From assembly GCF_011039085.1 (NCBI RefSeq), contig NZ_JAAKEI010000009.1, positions 1 through 64,000 of the forward strand: DNA of 64,000 nucleotides. The letters run 5' to 3'. A program made the translations under genes and the position numbers. The DNA comes from Desulfovibrio sp. ZJ369. GTDB lineage: Bacteria; Desulfobacterota; Desulfovibrionia; Desulfovibrionales; Desulfovibrionaceae. Positions 36,632 through 45,880 of this stretch are shown in pieces. The first letter of the stretch is position 1, and every line of letters starts with the position of its first letter. A model generated the notes under the pieces. The model worked only from the letters and a program-made list of their open reading frames with translations, was not told where the DNA came from and did not search any database.

Positions 36632-37339
36632 ATGAGCATCTTCAACAAACGAAAAGACGCCCCGAAGCCGCAGGAGCCGGAACAGGGCATGAACGCCATT
36701 CATGCGGAACCGCCCGCCCCGGATGCCGCCGCCGTCATCGGCGGTCTGGACTGGTACAGGACGCAGTTTCGCCGTTCCATGAAGCTCTCGCTGTGTCTGG
36801 TCGCGGCGCTCTGCCTGAGCGTTTCCCTCTCGGCGCTGCTGCTCCTGAACCAGCCGAAGCCGCGCTACTTCGCGGCCACGCCGGACTTGCGGCTCGCGCC
36901 GATGGTTCCGCTGGATCAGCCGCTGCTGACGCAGGAGGGGCTGCTGACCTGGGTCTCAAGCGCCATTACCGGAGCCATGTCGCTCAACTTTCTGGAATGG
37001 CGGGAAAAGCTGGAAAGCATCAGGCCACACTTTGAGGACGAGGCGTTCAAATCCTTCCTCGCTTCCCTGCAAGGTTCCGGCATCCTGGACATGATCCGGG
37101 ACAAACGGCTTTCCGCGTCCGCTGTCGCCACGCGCGCGCCGGTCATCATCGCTTCCGGTCTGGTGGGCGGCAGGGCCACATGGAAAATCGAGTTTCCCCT
37201 GATTGTTTCCTACGAATCCAGCCAGGGAGTGGAAAGCACGCAAAAACTTCTTGCAACTGTCCTTGTCCGCCGCGCGTCCACGGCAAAGACGCCGCGCGGC
37301 GTAGTCATTCAACAAGTGGTGCTGAAAAGGGATTCCTGA
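36632..37339 (+). CDS. DotI/IcmL (TraM) inner-membrane ring protein
   Basis: A 235-residue protein with a cytoplasmic Pro/Glu-rich N-terminus, a single TM helix at about residues 52-75 (MKLSLCLVAALCLSVSLSAL), and a periplasmic VirB8-like NTF2 domain (LTWVSSAITGAMSLNFLEW, IRPHFEDEAFKSFLASL). DotI forms the VirB8-type ring of Dot/Icm. It ends at the first base of dotO. Confidence 0.85.
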   Translation: MSIFNKRKDAPKPQEPEQGMNAIHAEPPAPDAAAVIGGLDWYRTQFRRSMKLSLCLVAALCLSVSLSALLLLNQPKPRYFAATPDLRLAPMVPLDQPLLTQEGLLTWVSSAITGAMSLNFLEWREKLESIRPHFEDEAFKSFLASLQGSGILDMIRDKRLSASAVATRAPVIIASGLVGGRATWKIEFPLIVSYESSQGVESTQKLLATVLVRRASTAKTPRGVVIQQVVLKRDS

Positions 37340-38424
37340 TGCTTGATATGCTGGTCAACGGCGTGGATCGCGGCGTCCGTGCCCTGTCTGAAGCGTTTGC
37401 CGCGCCGGTTCACAGCTATTGCAGACTGGAAACCGTGGACAACGGCGTTCTGGTGGCCGATGACGGCAGTCTCATCAGTCTCATGCGGCTGGAAGGCTCC
37501 CTGGTTCATGTCGGCGAGAAGGAATACGCGGGCATTATTGCCGGTTTGACGGAAAAGCTGCAATCAACGCTGTCCAAACCGGGCCATGTCCTGCAAGTCG
37601 TCTTTGAATATGACCCGGAAAGCAGCGGGGAACGGATTGCCGGGCTTCTTGAGCCGTCGCGCCTGACGGCCAAAAACCTCGGCCTGCACATCGGCCCGCT
37701 GCTGGAGGATTGGGGTCATGCCCTGCAACGCTACTGCGCTCTGGAAACATGCCGGATCGTGCCGTGGAAAACTTGCGCGCGCTGGATTTGGAAGGCGTAT
37801 GCTGCGTAAAATTCCGTATCTGCCTCTGCACCTGGGCCTGTGTGCGGGAAAACGAGCAGGAAGCTCATCTTCTGCTCAGGCGTCGTGTCGCGGAACTCTC
37901 CAAGGCGGTTCAGGGCTGGGGAACGTGCGATGTGACGGAAGCACTCGGCGATCCGCTGCTCGGTTTTACCGCGACCCTGCCCGGCCTGATGCCGTCCAGT
38001 CCGGCCCCGATTACGGCCGCGCCGCTTCAGGACGCCATCGGCATGTGGCCCTTGCGTTCGGCTTCTCCGTGGCGGGAAGGCAGTCTTTTGTTCCGCACTC
38101 AGGACGGCAAAATCATGCCGTTCGCGCCGAACTCCTCGGAACAGGCCGCGTGGATTGATTTGGGTGTCGCGCCGATGGGCGGGGGAAAGTCCGTTTTCCT
38201 CAACGCCATGAACTTCCACGGAAGACGTGGCTATCCGCAACAATCTCTATCAGCGCCTGGGGCCGTCCGAAGCCTTGCGGCGGCTGGCTGCGCGTTTTCC
38301 GGGCGGTTCGGCCAAGGCCGAAGTGGAACGCCGCAGGCGCAAGGTCGAAGACCAGAGCGACGCCGATGAGGAAGTCGTCAACGTCATTCTGGAAATTGCC
38401 CATGAAATAGCGGGGGAACAATGA
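37339..38424 (+). pseudogene. DotO/IcmB (TraU) ATPase gene, frameshifted with internal deletion
   Basis: Three pieces of one gene in two frames. N-terminal piece (frame 1, 37339 to about 37750): LDMLVNGVDRGVRALSEAFA to LLEDWGHALQRYCALET. Middle piece (frame 3, about 37830-38217): DPLLGFTATLPGLMPS, SPWREGSLLFRTQDGKIMPF, and the Walker A VAPMGGGKSVFLNAMNF. C-terminal piece (frame 1 again, about 38227-38424): NNLYQRLGPSEALRRLA, FPGGSAKAEVERRR. Walker B and most of the ATPase domain (several hundred residues in homologues of about 1000) are missing between the Walker A and the C-terminus. As written it cannot make a working DotO. Assembly error is the main alternative. Confidence 0.8.
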
Positions 38425-39518
38425 AAAAGCTCTTTTTTGCCCTGGCCCTTGTCCTGCTGCCGGTTTCGGCCTGGGCCGGAGGCTGCGGCTGCGGTTCCGT
38501 CAGAGCCATTGTCACGGCAGCGAAGTCCGAAACCATTCAGGCGGTCAACGCGCACACGGCGGCGGAAGCGCAGGCCATCCGCTCGGAAATCCTGCTGGCC
38601 GCGCAAAACATCATCGGCACGCTGAAAGCGGAATCCGCCACCATTGTGCGGGCGCTGGTCGCGCTCAAGGAGAGCAATGCCGCCGCCCTCAAGGGGCAGG
38701 CCGTGGCGGGCGAGGCCATGAAAACAGAGGACATGTACGGCAAGGCCGCGCAACCTGCCGGACTGTGCGGGAGCAGTTCCCTGGGCGCGGGCATCCAGCT
38801 CGGCGCTCAGGCCGGCCAGGAAATCCACGCCGCCATGCGTGAAAAGCAGCTTGAACATGCCCATACGCCCAAGAAGCCGGTGGAATTTCTCCAGCGTGTG
38901 CTGGCGGATGATCAGCCTACGGAAAAGGAGACTCTGGCGGCTCTGTTTCCGCTTCAGACCACGTTGACCGAAGATCAGGTGGCGCAGGCGCATGAAGTCA
39001 TAAAGACGCTCGGCAATCCCCGCCCGCTGCCGGTGGTGACGGAGGAACAGAAGAACACGCCCGCCGGGCAGACCTACGCGGCGGCGCGAAAAATCCATGA
39101 GGAGCGGGTGGCTGCGGTCATGGAATCACTGAACAACCATGTGGTCTATCACGCGCCCACCTTGCCGGATGACGTGACGGCCTGGGCGGAAAATCAGTGG
39201 TCGGAAGCGGGCGGGAGCGGCACGCCGCCCGGCATTGTGAACGGCAGGCTCTCGGAAGCAGGGCTGTACAAACTGCTCTCGCAGATGCGCGTGGGCAATC
39301 CCAACTGGTTCGCGCAAATCGCCTCCGCAACGGATGCCGGCCTCTTGCGGGAGCTGGTCATCATGCAGGCGTTTCAACTGGAACTGACGCGCAAGAATAC
39401 GGACTTGCTGAACAGGCTGACCGTCATCGCCTCACTGGACTATCTCACATGCATGGAAGGCACGACGGGCAAGGAAATGGATGACCTCTACACGCGCATG
39501 GTCGGCGCGCAACAGTAG
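38421..39518 (+). CDS. Secreted protein in TraW position of the tra operon
   Basis: A 365-residue protein with a clear signal peptide (MKKLFFALALVLLPVSAWAG) followed by a CGCG motif. The mature part is helical and Ala-rich, with no known domain that I can name; it ends in a stretch of conserved-looking helices (LYKLLSQMRVGNPNWFAQI, RELVIMQAFQLELTRKNTDLL). The ATG overlaps the dotO remnant by 4 nt. In IncI1 the gene between traU and traY includes traW, so this is likely a TraW-like periplasmic T4SS component. Confidence 0.6.
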   Translation: MKKLFFALALVLLPVSAWAGGCGCGSVRAIVTAAKSETIQAVNAHTAAEAQAIRSEILLAAQNIIGTLKAESATIVRALVALKESNAAALKGQAVAGEAMKTEDMYGKAAQPAGLCGSSSLGAGIQLGAQAGQEIHAAMREKQLEHAHTPKKPVEFLQRVLADDQPTEKETLAALFPLQTTLTEDQVAQAHEVIKTLGNPRPLPVVTEEQKNTPAGQTYAAARKIHEERVAAVMESLNNHVVYHAPTLPDDVTAWAENQWSEAGGSGTPPGIVNGRLSEAGLYKLLSQMRVGNPNWFAQIASATDAGLLRELVIMQAFQLELTRKNTDLLNRLTVIASLDYLTCMEGTTGKEMDDLYTRMVGAQQ

Positions 39519-39536
39519 GGGGCGGCTATGCGACTG

Positions 39537-39809
39537 CTACAACGAAAAAAGGTCGGCATGAGTGCCGGTGCGGTAAAAAACGCAATCGTTCCCGCTTACT
39601 TTATACACAAGAAGCCAATCCGGTTCTATATGCAACTCCCGGTATGGTTTCCACTCACCTTTGAGGGCATGATCACGACAACGCTCGGGCAGTTGTTCCT
39701 CATTAAGCAAAAGCATAATTATCGTTTTCAGCTTTTGCATATCGTAGCCGCGATGTTCCACCTTTCTCAAATCACGGCGAAATTGAGCGGTAAAAGTGGA
39801 ATTACGCAC
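39537..39809 (-). CDS. yafQ: YafQ-family mRNA interferase toxin
   Basis: A 90-residue RelE-superfamily endoribonuclease. Catalytic residues of YafQ are present: His in CRDHALKGEW, HIEPDW (His, Asp, Trp) and the terminal RTGTHADLF (His, Phe). It starts with GTG directly after the antitoxin stop, so translation is coupled. It lies antisense between traW-like and dotA genes of the plus-strand operon. The toxin cleaves ribosome-bound mRNA; the partner antitoxin is upstream. Confidence 0.93.
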   Translation of the reverse strand: MRNSTFTAQFRRDLRKVEHRGYDMQKLKTIIMLLLNEEQLPERCRDHALKGEWKPYRELHIEPDWLLVYKVSGNDCVFYRTGTHADLFSL

Positions 39810-40070
39810 TTATATTCCCAACTGCCTGAAAAGGTCTTCCGCATCCTTGGCGTGAAATATTTCCTCTCCCCGTTCCGCTTTCTCTATGGTTTCACGGGTC
39901 AGTGCGTTGGGGATTTCCTCACTGAAAGGAAGGCGCTTTTCTCGAGCAATTCTCGTCAACGTCATACGCAATGCATCAGAAACAGTAAGCCCCCAATCCG
40001 CAAGGATGGCACTGGCTTCATCCCTGATGGCAGGATCAATTCTGGCACGAACAACGGCGTTGGCAGACAT
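39810..40070 (-). CDS. dinJ: DinJ/RelB-family antitoxin
   Basis: An 86-residue antitoxin. The N-terminus (NAVVRARIDPAIRDEASAIL) is the ribbon-helix-helix DNA-binding part and the rest binds YafQ. AGGAG lies 8 nt before the ATG at 40070. In frame, longer versions to 40385 are antisense to dotA. The pair stabilises mobile elements. It splits the space between two tra genes and is transcribed against them. Confidence 0.9.
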   Translation of the reverse strand: MSANAVVRARIDPAIRDEASAILADWGLTVSDALRMTLTRIAREKRLPFSEEIPNALTRETIEKAERGEEIFHAKDAEDLFRQLGI

Positions 40071-40148
40071 ATTTTTTCTCCTTTTGAAAAATGTAGCCCA
40101 AATGTGCGCATTGTCAAGTATCACACAGCGTTGAATCGGAGGGCAGTC

Positions 40149-41957
40149 ATGGCCACATCTGACCTTCCCGCGACTTCGGAAGTCCTGCTCCCGACCGATG
40201 CCAGCAAGCATATTCTGGACACCTTTCTGGGGCAGGGCTGGGATACCTGGGGCGCGAGCCTTGGCGGCAGCCATGCTTCCGAACTGATGCTTGAAATGTT
40301 CAGCGCCTTCAATCTGGTGGCTCTCGCGGTGGTGTCGGCCCTGTTCATCTGGATTCTGGCCGTTGCCGTGGCCGGAACCGCGCATGAGGGAACACCCTTC
40401 GGCAAGCGGTACAGCTCGCTGTGGATGCCCTTGCGTTTTGTGGGCGCAATGGGCGCGCTGGCTCCCATCTTCAAAGGGCTGTCACTTTTTCAGGTGGCGA
40501 TTCTGGCCTGCCTTGGTTTCAGCATCAACCTCGGCAACTACGTCTGGGAGCTGGGTACGGACTATTTTGTGGAGCATGGCGGTCAGCTCACCGTGCAGGC
40601 TCCGGATCAGAACGTCACCCACTACGCGGCCATCAGCAATGGCGCGTTGGAATCGCTGACGCTGCAATACTACCTGAGCGAACGACGCGGCCTGAACATC
40701 ACGCCTGGCGGGGAATGGACATACAGCGGCAACTGGTTCCGCTCCGGGGGCGAATACAGGTTCATTTTCAACGGCAATGCCGGTTCGATCACGGTTTCCT
40801 GCGTGGATGAAGGCGACGCCCTGTGCCGGGGCAAGGTCAACGCCGTAAGCGCGGCGGTTTCCGCGCTTTCGCCCCTGGCGCAGCAGCTTGCCGATCCCGA
40901 CACGCCCGCATCCTCCATTGATCCCCGTGCCCTCTACGATGCGGCCACCAAGGTCAACCAGACCATTCTGGCCGATGTGCAGAACTACGCGCAACAGGGG
41001 CAGCTTCAGGGCAAGCTCAACGAATTCAGGGAAAATGCCGCGCAATACGGCTGGTTCGCGGCAGGCTCATCCTACTGGTCAATCGCCTGGATCAATCAGG
41101 AAGTCCGCGAGGCCATGTACTCCGGCATTACCTACAGCCCGCACGAATACACGATGTCGGAGCTTCAGGCGCTGATGCACGGCCTGCGGGACTATGAAGC
41201 GGCCAAAGAACGGGTGGCCAACTACATCAAGACCGCCTACGCTAGCCGGAGGGGTATTTCCGACACCACGGCCACACCGTCCGTCACGGACGAAGGCCGG
41301 GCCTTTGACGAAATTTGCAACTGGCTGCGGGCGACCCTGAACCAGCTTGTGGCCGGCAACATCCTGCCCATAGCCATTGAAAAACTGTCCTCCGGCGATC
41401 CCATCATGGCCGTGTCCAACGTGGGGGATTACCTCATCGGCTCGGCCTGGGGGCTGGCCTCGGCGCTCGGTGTGGTGGACGTGGCCCACTCAATGGGCAA
41501 GGCGCTCCCCTTTGTGGGCAAGGCCATTCCCAATCTGGACAAATACATCAGTTTCGCCCTGTTCACGGTCTTTCTGCCGCTCCTGCTCTACGGGCTGGCG
41601 CTGGCCTATTATCTGCCCGCCATTCCGTTCATCCGCTGGATTTCCGCTCTGGCGGGCTGGATCATTCTGGTGGTGGAAGCTCTGGTCGCGGCTCCGCTCT
41701 GGCTCTGCGCCCACGCCATGCCCGATGGCGAGGGCGCGGCAGGTCAGCACGGCAAACGGGGCTATTTCCTCCTTCTCGGCATCCTGATCCGTCCGCCGCT
41801 CATGGTCTGCGGCTTCTTTGCCGCCGTCATCCTCATGAACGTGGTGGGTCGGATGCTCGGCGCGGGCTTTGAGATGTTTGTCGGCGTCACCGCGCGGCCT
41901 CGGAACAGGCCGCGCTGGAAGAAAATTTCACCCTCGTGCTTGCGGCCTGGGGCATGA
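40149..41957 (+). pseudogene. DotA (TraY) inner membrane protein, C-terminal end lost
   Basis: 602 codons. Helix-rich N-terminal part (LMLEMFSAFNLVALAVVSAL, LFKVAILACLGF-like), a long periplasmic loop, and further helices (LLLYGLALAYYLPAIPFI, MVCGFFAAVILMNVVGRML) match DotA/TraY. After GFEMFVGV at about 41886 the frame runs into unrelated residues and a stop at 41957, while frame 2 carries the next gene. DotA homologues continue further with more membrane segments, so the 3' end is deleted. GGAGG lies 7 nt before the ATG at 40149; an open frame to 39528 covers the antisense toxin pair and is spurious. Confidence 0.75.
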
Positions 41958-42205
41958 CTGAGGCCGATATTCCCGGCGTCATCTCGGCCTTGCGATTGCG
42001 TCTGCTGGTGTTGGCCGTTCCGATGCTGGCCTGTCTCGTTGCGGCGGCCTGGTCGCACAGTCCGCTTTCTTTCCTGTCATTGGCCTGCATCGCGCCGCCC
42101 TGTCTGCTGGGCCTCGTTACAGCACTCTGGCGCATTTTCATCCTGCGAACCCGTCGTTTTACGCCGCTGTGCCGCTGGCTGCTGCGTTTCCGCAAGCCCT
42201 CATAG
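41885..42205 (+). pseudogene. IcmV/TraX-like membrane protein, 5' end lost
   Basis: Frame 2 from about 41885 reads RAASEQAALEENFTLVLAAW and continues through two hydrophobic helices (LLVLAVPMLACLVAAAW, LACIAPPCLLGLVTALWR) to RRFTPLCRWLLRFRKPS. The two-helix layout and position after dotA resemble IcmV (next to dotA in Legionella) and TraX. No start codon with a ribosome site exists in the remaining part (the GTG at 41936 is inside the sequence). It is fused out of frame to the truncated dotA, so one deletion seems to have removed both gene ends. The family call is tentative. Confidence 0.55.
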
Positions 42206-42254
42206 CGGGCGGGGGTGTGTCTGTTTTCACCTTCTCTATAAAGGAGCAATCATC

Positions 42255-42725
42255 GTGATACCCAAAACTCTGCTGATGCTGTCCTGTCTGGCGCTTGCCG
42301 CCTGCGCGCACAAAGCCGCGCCACCGGTTTCGCCTTCCGTCGATTTTGTAGCGGCTACCCTCGGCCAGGCTGCGGAACAGGCCCACAGCGAACTCGCCAT
42401 GCTTGCCCGGCTGCGCGGGGAGGGAATGCAGCCCTTGCTGCCGCCCACCGATCCTTCTCTGACGCAACCTGTCTCCATCGACTGGGCAGGCGAAGCGTCC
42501 GGGGCGCTCAAGGCCATCTGCCTGCACGTCGGCTACCGCTACCGGGAAACCGGCGCTCCCACGGCGCAAGCCATGCCCGTTGTGGTGCATGGTCTGAATC
42601 GTCCGGCGCATGAACTGCTGGAGGACATTGCCTGGCAGATTCAGCCGCAGGCTGTGCTGCGCGTCGATCCGGTCAATCGGGTGCTGACGCTGGCCAGAAC
42701 TTTCGGGCTGGAGGGAAGGTCATGA
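42255..42725 (+). CDS. DotD (TraH) outer-membrane lipoprotein
   Basis: A 156-residue lipoprotein with GTG start (AAGGAG 8 nt before) and lipobox LAAC near residue 16. The mature part has the DotD fold motifs (VSIDWAGEASGALKAICLHVGY, PVVVHGLNRPAHELLEDI, AVLRVDPVNRVLTLA), similar to the secretin N-domain. DotD helps place DotH in the outer membrane. It overlaps dotC by 4 nt. Confidence 0.8.
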   Translation: MIPKTLLMLSCLALAACAHKAAPPVSPSVDFVAATLGQAAEQAHSELAMLARLRGEGMQPLLPPTDPSLTQPVSIDWAGEASGALKAICLHVGYRYRETGAPTAQAMPVVVHGLNRPAHELLEDIAWQIQPQAVLRVDPVNRVLTLARTFGLEGRS

Positions 42726-43978
42726 AAGCTCCCGCCCTCCTTATTCCCAAAGAGCCGTTGCCCGATTTGCATGAGCCTCCCCTCCACAGGGAAAGTTACC
42801 AGAAAGGCTTTCGGGACGGTTTTCAGGACGGCTTTGCTGCCGCCGACCTGTCCACACCCGGCGTCGTCCTCTGCGGAAGCGGCCTTCTGGCATTGTTGAT
42901 TGCCTGCATCGTGGTCATGCGCCACGCCTCGCGTGTGGTGAATATCCTTTGCCAGCGTTTCCAGGTTGACGTGTCCAAAAAGTCCGCTTCACAAAAACTG
43001 GCCGCGCTGGTTCTGCCGTTTCTGCTCTGCGCCGGTCTGAGCGGATGCGCCGGAAAACAGGGCGAAGTCGTCAATCCCGCGCCCGTGTCGCCGGATGTTG
43101 TCAACGCTCCGGCTCCCGCCGACAGCGCCGACAAGGGAACGGGGAATTTCATACCCCATGACGCCTCATATCAGGAAGATGCCTCCGGACAATCCCTTGA
43201 AGTGAACCTTCCCGCTGACCCGGCCTCCGGGCCGCGTGACGGCGAACCCGCCGAACTGGCGGAACTGCTGGAAATGAAGGGTAGCGGCGGCAAGGAACAA
43301 AGCGCCGTCCAGCTCATGCGGCCAGGAGCCATTCGGGAAGCGGCGCGACTCATCACGTTCCAGACCGCCATGTCCTGGCGCTACGGCCAGCTTGTGGCGG
43401 AAACGGAACGCTACAGCGCCATCATGGACACGGCGTTCAATTTTGGGCCGCTCATGCTCACCCAGGGCGAAGCCCTGATCCTGCCGCCGCAGATCGCGCG
43501 GGCGGGCGCGTCCATGCGCATCGAGGACGGGGCCACGGCCACAGCCGCCAAAACAACCTACGAACTGCTGGAACCGGCGCGCTACATCGCGGTTGTCCCT
43601 CACTGGCGGGAATTTCTCATGGCCGATGACTTCCCCGCGCCGGAACAACCCAACCCCGCCGTCCTGCCAGAGAACGCGGAAGAACAGGCTATCTGGCGGG
43701 CGGCGGTACGCGAAGCCTGGGCGCAGGGACTGGCCGAAGCGGATCAGCTCTATGCCGACAATGTGTCTCGCATGGCGCGGAGCTATCGCGGGGTCATGCT
43801 CTACCACCTGCTCACCGCCCAACATCTCCTGAGCCGGGTCAACACGGCATCCGCCGACTTGGGGACGCGCACGCAAGGCAACAAGCTGAACATCGGCCAA
43901 AAGGTGTACAGGATTACCGCGCCTTCCGCCTTTACCGTCTCGCCTCCCGCGCGAACGAAGGGAGGGAAGCGGCAATGA
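42722..43978 (+). CDS. DotC (TraI) lipoprotein with N-terminal membrane extension
   Basis: A 418-residue frame. From residue 84 (GTG at 42971) it is a normal DotC: a lipoprotein signal (SKKSASQKLAALVLPFLLCA, then GLSGC) and conserved DotC blocks (AARLITFQTAMSWRYGQLVA, FNFGPLMLTQGEALILPPQI, AEADQLYADNVSRMARSYRG). The first 83 residues hold one TM helix (VLCGSGLLALLIACIVVM) and look like a separate small protein in the same frame. So either a fusion, or two genes with DotC starting at the internal GTG. DotC forms part of the outer-membrane core with DotD and DotH. Confidence 0.8.
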   Translation: MKAPALLIPKEPLPDLHEPPLHRESYQKGFRDGFQDGFAAADLSTPGVVLCGSGLLALLIACIVVMRHASRVVNILCQRFQVDVSKKSASQKLAALVLPFLLCAGLSGCAGKQGEVVNPAPVSPDVVNAPAPADSADKGTGNFIPHDASYQEDASGQSLEVNLPADPASGPRDGEPAELAELLEMKGSGGKEQSAVQLMRPGAIREAARLITFQTAMSWRYGQLVAETERYSAIMDTAFNFGPLMLTQGEALILPPQIARAGASMRIEDGATATAAKTTYELLEPARYIAVVPHWREFLMADDFPAPEQPNPAVLPENAEEQAIWRAAVREAWAQGLAEADQLYADNVSRMARSYRGVMLYHLLTAQHLLSRVNTASADLGTRTQGNKLNIGQKVYRITAPSAFTVSPPARTKGGKRQ

Positions 43979-45126
43979 GCGGCAACGTGTATCCCGCCGA
44001 ACCCCGCATCCGCTGGGACTATTCGCAGATCAACGATCTGCTGCTCTGGGCCACGCACAGCGGCATGTCCGATCTGTGCCTGCGCTCCGGCCTTCCGGCC
44101 TGGATGCGGCTCAACGGCGCATGGCGGCAGGTTACGCAGCGTCCCATCACCACGGATGAACTGCTGGCCGCGCTGGAGCATCTGACCCGAAACAACTCCG
44201 TTTCCGCGCAGATCAAATCCGGCCAGTCGGATTATGATTTCGCCCATGAAATTGAGGAAGCGCGCGGCGTGCGCCGTCGCTATCGCGGCAACGCCACGCC
44301 GGTGGCGGACGGCTATTCCACAGGCGTCAAAATCGTCTTCCGCGCCATTCCCTCCCTGCCGCCCGCGCTGGAAGATTTGAACGTGGAGCAGGGCATCCTT
44401 GACCACGCCATGCCGTCCAACGGTCTGGTGCTGGTCACGGGCGTGATGGGGTCGGGCAAGTCCACCCTGCTGGCCGCCATCCTCCGGCGCATCATCGAAA
44501 ACGGCGGCCGCCACGTCAGCACCTATGAAGCGCCCATCGAGTTCGATTTTGATGCCGTACCCAAGCCCGGCGGCCCTGTCTCGCAAAGCACGATTCCCGA
44601 ACACCTGCAATCGTTTCTCACGGCCACGCGCAACAGTACGCGCACGGCCCCGGACGTGGTGCTGATTGGCGAAAGCCGCGATCCCGATACCCTGCGGGGC
44701 ATGATGGAAAGCGCGGAAATCGGCGTGGCCGCCTATTCCACCGTGCATACCCGCTCCGTGCCGGAAACGCTCTCCCGCATCATCAATGTCTTCCCGTTCG
44801 CGGAGCGGCTGCAAGTCACAGCCACGCTGCTTTCCAGTCTGCGGCTGATTGTCTCGCAACGCCTGCTCCCCTTGCCGGACAAGAGCGGACGTATCGCCCT
44901 GCGCGAGTATCTGGCTTTTACGCCGGAGATTCGGGAAACCCTGCTGGATACGCCGCTGGAACGTCTGATTCTGAAAACCGAAGAACTGCTGGCCGTCTCA
45001 GGCCAGAGAATACAGGACGCCGCACAAGCCGCCTATGAGGACGGCAAACTCGCCAGAGAAAACTATCTGGCGATTCTGGCGGAACGCAAACACAAAGGAG
45101 GAACTTCGTATGGCGCAACGGCATAA
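43975..45126 (+). CDS. DotB (TraJ) secretion ATPase
   Basis: A 383-residue hexameric ATPase of the PilT/VirB11 class. Walker A is GVMGSGKSTLLAAI near residue 155; the Asp box STYEAPIEFDF and Walker B-like region APDVVLIGESRDPDT follow, then the His box VAAYSTVHTRSVPETL. It works at the cytoplasmic base of Dot/Icm with DotO. It overlaps dotC by 4 nt and the next gene by 17 nt. Confidence 0.9.
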   Translation: MSGNVYPAEPRIRWDYSQINDLLLWATHSGMSDLCLRSGLPAWMRLNGAWRQVTQRPITTDELLAALEHLTRNNSVSAQIKSGQSDYDFAHEIEEARGVRRRYRGNATPVADGYSTGVKIVFRAIPSLPPALEDLNVEQGILDHAMPSNGLVLVTGVMGSGKSTLLAAILRRIIENGGRHVSTYEAPIEFDFDAVPKPGGPVSQSTIPEHLQSFLTATRNSTRTAPDVVLIGESRDPDTLRGMMESAEIGVAAYSTVHTRSVPETLSRIINVFPFAERLQVTATLLSSLRLIVSQRLLPLPDKSGRIALREYLAFTPEIRETLLDTPLERLILKTEELLAVSGQRIQDAAQAAYEDGKLARENYLAILAERKHKGGTSYGATA

Positions 45127-45880
45127 CGTCGTTTCCCTGTCCGGCGGAAAGGACAGTACGGCCATGCTGCTTATGCTGCTTGAGCGGGGCGAACCCGTGG
45201 CCGATGTCGTGTTTTTCGACACCGGCTGGGAATTCCCTGAAATGTACGAGCATCTGGAACAGCTCGAAGCCTTCACCGGCCTGAAAATCACGCGCCTGCG
45301 TCCCAGACTGCCGGTGGACGTGGAAACGGACAAATCGCCCTTTGACTGGCTTTTCTCCGACATGCCCGTAACACGCCGGGGCAGCGGAGAAATCCATATG
45401 CTTGGCCGTCAGTGGCCGAACGCCAAAATACGCTGGTGTACCGGCTACAAGCGGGATGCGCTTCACGCGCATCTTCTGGCGCTCACACACCGACAAAACG
45501 TCACACTGCCTCTGTATCAGTGTGTCGGCTTTGCCGCCGACGAACAGTATCGGCTTGGCAAAAATGCCAAGAGGGACAATTCCTACTGCGTGAAACGGTA
45601 TCCGCTTATTGAATGGGGCGTCACGGAGGCCGATGCACTGGCTTATTGCTACAAACGCGGCTTTGCCTGGAACGGACTGTACCGTTTCTTCAGTCGTGTC
45701 AGTTGCTTCTGCTGTCCTCTGCAACCTCTTGATGAACTGCGGACGCTTCGCCGCCATTTTTCCGATTTGTGGCAACGGATGCTCGTCATGGAATCCTGGT
45801 TGCCGGAAAACAGGCGGCGTTTCAAGGATACCACAGTATCAGCCCTGGATGCCCGTTTTGCGGCTGAGGAGGTGGAATGA
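45110..45880 (+). CDS. PP-loop ATPase, PAPS-reductase-like cargo protein
   Basis: A 256-residue protein with VVSLSGGKDSTAMLLMLLER at the N-terminus (SGGKDS PP-loop) and DVVFFDTGWEFPEM. Near the end is RVSCFCCPLQPLDEL, a close Cys group that could hold metal or Fe-S. The fold is that of PAPS reductase/DndC-like proteins. True assimilatory PAPS reductases end in a KxECGLH tail, which is absent. AGGAGG lies 8 nt before ATG 45110. It is inserted between dotB and icmT in the operon. Proteins of this type occur in phages and islands; here the substrate is unknown. Confidence 0.7.
   Translation: MAQRHNVVSLSGGKDSTAMLLMLLERGEPVADVVFFDTGWEFPEMYEHLEQLEAFTGLKITRLRPRLPVDVETDKSPFDWLFSDMPVTRRGSGEIHMLGRQWPNAKIRWCTGYKRDALHAHLLALTHRQNVTLPLYQCVGFAADEQYRLGKNAKRDNSYCVKRYPLIEWGVTEADALAYCYKRGFAWNGLYRFFSRVSCFCCPLQPLDELRTLRRHFSDLWQRMLVMESWLPENRRRFKDTTVSALDARFAAEEVE

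Noticed and set aside
39528-40148. N-terminal extension of dotA
   Set aside because: It is the antisense of the toxin-antitoxin pair. The real DotA start has a GGAGG site at 40149.
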